Position numbers and translations under genes: made by a program. From positions 226,597 to 290,596 of the forward strand of contig NZ_QCZJ01000004.1 in the NCBI RefSeq assembly GCF_003075435.1: 64,000 nucleotides of DNA. The letters are read 5' to 3'. Below, one piece after another: positions 61,911 through 64,000 of this stretch. The first letter of the stretch is position 1. Every line of letters starts with the position of its first letter. Below the pieces are notes generated by a model, which saw only the letters and a list, made by a program, of their open reading frames with translations, had not been told where the DNA came from and made no database searches. The DNA comes from Terrimonas sp. (GTDB lineage: Bacteria > Bacteroidota > Bacteroidia > Chitinophagales > Chitinophagaceae).

Positions 61911-62945
61911 ATGGCTACTTTTTTAGGTATAGATTATCCCACTTTATGGTTTTTAGTGATCGGCGCGGTATTTACCGGTTACGCAATATTGGATGGATTT
62001 GATTTAGGTGCAGGCGCTTTGCACCTTTTCTTCAATAAAGAGCAGAGCAGAAGAATAGCGCTGAATGCCATCGGGCCTATATGGGATGGTAATGAAGTAT
62101 GGCTGGTAATTGGAGGCGGTGCCTTATTTGCAGGGTTTCCTAAAGTATATGCTTCAGTGTTCTCCGCATTTTATGTGCCGTTCATGCTGTTTTTATGCAT
62201 GCTGATTTTTCGTGCGGTATCTATTGAATTCAGGAGTAAAGAACCAATGCTGTGGTGGCGCAGAATGTGGGATATCAGCTATTCGGTATCAAGTACCATT
62301 ATTGCTTTTTTGCTGGGTGTCGTTTTGGGAAATATCCTGTTAGGCATCCCTATTGACGCCGAAGGAAATTTTACCGGTACCTTATTATATTTCCTGAACC
62401 CGTATTCGGTGATGGTTGGTATAACAACCGTTGCATTGTTTATGATGCATGGCGCGATATACCTTGTGATGAAAACAGAGAACCGGCTGTATGCAAAGCT
62501 TACCGTATTGGTAAAGAATACAACCATCTTTTTCGCTATATGCATATTGCTTCTTAGTTTTTATACGCTGTTATATGTACCACACCTCAGGCATACTATT
62601 GAAGCAAATCCCTGGATGTTTGTAATACCTGTATTAATGGTATTGAGCATAGCGAACATTACCCGGCAGATCACCAAAAGAAAATACCGTTACGCGTTTC
62701 TTTCATCTGCCGTTGCTATAGGTTTATTATTGATCATTGTTGCGGTAGAGTTATATCCGAATATGGTTTTATCAACTGCAGATCCCAATTATCATTTGAC
62801 AGTGTATAATGCCTCAGCCTCAGAAAAATCGCTTGGCATAATGCTTAGTTTTGCCGCTATTGGTGTGCCGATAGTGCTCACCTATACTACATTTGTTTTC
62901 TGGACTTTTAAGGGAAAGGTGAAGCTGGAAGAAGGGAGTTATTGA
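61911..62945 (+). CDS. cydB: Cytochrome bd oxidase subunit II
   Basis: Structural partner of CydA, 344 residues with about eight transmembrane helices. Family features are FTGYAILDGFDLGAGALHLF near the start, IGPIWDGNEVWLVIGGGALF, AGFPKVYASVFSAFY and the late LTYTTFVFWTFKGKV. The start at MATFLGIDYPTLWF was chosen; a TTG 6 bp upstream is weaker. The cydA-cydB gap contains CAAATTTCAAATATCAAAT words like those before rplQ. The transcript probably runs into a region of opposing minus-strand units. Confidence 0.96.
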   Translation: MATFLGIDYPTLWFLVIGAVFTGYAILDGFDLGAGALHLFFNKEQSRRIALNAIGPIWDGNEVWLVIGGGALFAGFPKVYASVFSAFYVPFMLFLCMLIFRAVSIEFRSKEPMLWWRRMWDISYSVSSTIIAFLLGVVLGNILLGIPIDAEGNFTGTLLYFLNPYSVMVGITTVALFMMHGAIYLVMKTENRLYAKLTVLVKNTTIFFAICILLLSFYTLLYVPHLRHTIEANPWMFVIPVLMVLSIANITRQITKRKYRYAFLSSAVAIGLLLIIVAVELYPNMVLSTADPNYHLTVYNASASEKSLGIMLSFAAIGVPIVLTYTTFVFWTFKGKVKLEEGSY

Positions 62946-62946
62946 T

Positions 62947-62976
62947 TAAAAACAAAAAGCCGGTAATGTACCGGCT
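62947..62976 (-). terminator. Intrinsic terminator of unit 1
   Basis: Perfect 8-bp stem AGCCGGTA / TACCGGCT with a 3-nt loop. On the minus strand it is followed by TTTTTGTTTTT; on the plus strand there is no T-run, so it belongs to a minus-strand transcript. Confidence 0.75.
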
Positions 62977-63238
62977 CTGTTATCCAATAATTATGCTTGT
63001 GTTTTTGAGTAGGTGTTATACTCTGGCTTAGCAAGGATTGAACAACCCCGGTGGTTTTTTAGGGTTGACCACCTAACAACCTTTTGATCCTTATCCTAAT
63101 TTTTTGTTCTCGTGTTGATGATGTAAAGATGCTGCGATTTTATGCGGATCGGAACTTTATTCGGTAGTAGTATCTACTTATTCGATTTTGAGTGTTTTAT
63201 TAACGATAAGTGTTTTTGCTTAGGAGTAATTGATGTTA
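62947..63238 (-). ncRNA. Candidate small RNA unit 1
   Basis: A gene-free stretch with homology to the next unit (63318-63615). Read on the minus strand: a conserved block of about 150 nt (63086-63238, containing GCATCTTTACAT and TTAGGAT), an internal hairpin GGTGGT / ACCACC (63050-63073), and an intrinsic terminator. No open frame is shared by the two units. Expression is inferred; the 5' end is not defined by a consensus promoter. Confidence 0.5.
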
Positions 63239-63317
63239 AAGACAGCCACTGGCTGATTAATTGTACGCTTTAGTGCCGGTTGTAAACCTGACTGCAACCC
63301 TGGCAGCAGATAGTAAA

Positions 63318-63345
63318 ATAAAAAAAGCCAGTCTTTCGACCGGCT
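63318..63345 (-). terminator. Intrinsic terminator of unit 2
   Basis: On the minus strand AGCCGGTC, tetraloop GAAA, GACTGGCT (one G-T pair), then TTTTTTTATTTT. Only the minus side has the T-run. Confidence 0.8.
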
Positions 63346-63615
63346 ATCTTCCCAGTGAAACCAGTGGGCTTAGGGATAAAAAGTTTGCCCATGACCTGGC
63401 TGTCTATTCTGTGACCTGTGTGCAGGTTGTACCTGTTACAACCTGTGATCTTGATCCTGTATCCTAATCTTTTTATTTCCTGTTGTTGTGTTGATAATGT
63501 AAAGATGCTGCGGATTTACCCGCTTTGAAACTTTATTCGCCGGCAGTATTTCTTTGTTCGATTTTCAGGAGTTTTTGCCGGATAAGTGTTATTGCTTACA
63601 GAAGCTGTTGATGTT
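63318..63615 (-). ncRNA. Candidate small RNA unit 2
   Basis: Tandem, diverged copy of unit 1, same orientation. The conserved block is at 63453-63615 (shared words GTAAAGATGCTGCG, AACTTTATTCG, GATAAGTGTT on the plus strand). An internal hairpin AGGTTGT / ACAACCT (63424-63444) replaces that of unit 1, followed by the terminator. The variable middle between conserved start and terminator is typical of duplicated regulatory RNAs, but a leader of an undetected small peptide is possible. Confidence 0.5.
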
Positions 63616-63629
63616 TGGTAAAGGGCGGT

Positions 63630-63664
63630 GAGCTGTGAGCAGTCAGCTATCAGCAGTCAGCTGT
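63630..63664. repeat. CAGCTATCAGCAGTCAGC word repeat
   Basis: Complementary-strand version of the GCTGATAGCTGA words at 4826 and 39222. Confidence 0.6.
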
Positions 63665-63878
63665 CGGCAATGAGCAATCGGCACAGGTTGACCTGGTACT
63701 GATAGTATTATGGCTGAGGGATTGAGCAGTTTTTTACCAGGCATCTTGTGTCGGACGAAGTAAACTCCTTTTATGAACCTTAGATTGTCTGCCGCACAAT
63801 GACGATTGAATGTTTGAGCAACCACACACCTGCTTTAATGCTGATAGCAGCATTAAAATCACTCCCACTTCAGTGTCA

Positions 63879-63898
63879 TGTCCTGAAAAAAGTAGACA
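63879..63898 (+). mobile_element. Possible IS3-family terminal inverted repeat
   Basis: TGTCCTGAAAAAAGTAGACA resembles the terminal repeats of IS3/IS150-type elements (TGTNCTGA...AAGT.GACA). If so, an element would extend beyond the right edge. No transposase reading frame begins before 64000, so this is tentative. Confidence 0.3.
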
Positions 63899-64000
63899 CT
63901 ATTACTACTATTACCCTTTTTCTTTTTTTTGTTACTTTTTTTCTTTTTACAATCCACATTTTAATTGTGGATTATTATAAACTTATTTGATTTACAGCTA

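Larger units (their letters stand above)
63616..64000. other. Right-edge region without a recognised gene
   Basis: After the word repeat, two perfect hairpins are seen: TTTAATGCTG / CAGCATTAAA (63834-63857, loop ATAG) and AATCCACA / TGTGGATT (63951-63973). Between them lies a pyrimidine-rich tract (63914-63947). Short open frames here have no family features. Confidence 0.5.

Noticed and set aside
62946..62976. Hairpin read as a cydB terminator
   Set aside because: The T-run is on the minus strand only, so it fits an opposing transcript better.
1..64000. CRISPR arrays, tRNA or rRNA genes, prophage
   Set aside because: No regularly spaced direct repeats, no cloverleaf or T-loop pattern in the gaps, and no phage genes were found by eye; a tRNA scan would settle the tRNA question.

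Overview
The window looks like a chromosomal segment of a member of the Bacteroidota, most likely Chitinophagaceae or a close relative. The evidence is: two secreted metalloproteases with type IX secretion (T9SS) C-terminal sorting domains; lipoproteins with an S-C-K-K-D start; several promoters of the Bacteroidota type (TTTG, about 19-21 nt, TAnnTTTG); a Nudix-type AraR next to arabinose genes; and an infA-rpmJ-rpsM-rpsK-rpsD-rpoA-rplQ block. I see no rRNA, tRNA, CRISPR array, prophage or complete transposase. Species level cannot be decided from this window.

Layout. 1-2201: a T9SS-exported M43 protease whose start codon lies one base outside the window. 2410-8867: an L-arabinose operon (araR-araB-araD-araA-sodium/sugar symporter) with a palindromic candidate operator before araB. 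8868-9333: a nested, imperfect inverted-repeat block without genes. 9334-24882: housekeeping and envelope genes (SpoU-type RNA methylase, mutS, two LolD-like ABC ATPases, cobalamin adenosyltransferase, patatin/outer-membrane protein, arginase-fold hydrolase, serine hydrolase, S41 protease), plus a membrane protein whose two ends look like the two halves of an acyl carrier protein in permuted order (12784-13485). 25080-29579: three secreted proteins (DUF1080 domain, propeller plus azurin-type copper domain, ThuA domain), probably for modified-sugar breakdown.

29608-33833: an MBL-fold hydrolase, a roughly 200-bp MITE-like palindrome, an ABC exporter, and a DUF559 endonuclease-like gene bracketed by inverted palindromic repeats. 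33950-37919: the translation and RNA polymerase alpha operon with a clear promoter, detached from the secY/map genes that normally precede it. 38049-49985: carA, aroQ, plsC, a membrane-anchored DUF4258 protein, a SirB1-like protein that seems to lack its catalytic residues, pyk and pfkA, an SDR, a CDGSH protein, a CPA1 antiporter and a lipoprotein. 50462-62945: a second M43/T9SS protease, an AraC-DUF983-peroxiredoxin operon, a Tat-exported Gfo/Idh protein, a DUF3472 protein, an M20 peptidase and cydAB. 62946-64000 has no protein gene; it carries two tandem, diverged non-coding units, each ending in a minus-strand intrinsic terminator, and possibly the tip of an IS3-family element at the right edge.

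The items most worth a second look are: the permuted-ACP membrane protein; the palindromic MITE-like family (two full copies and one relative sharing terminal repeats) sitting in promoter regions; the DUF559 gene between inverted palindromes; and the tandem candidate small RNAs downstream of cydB.
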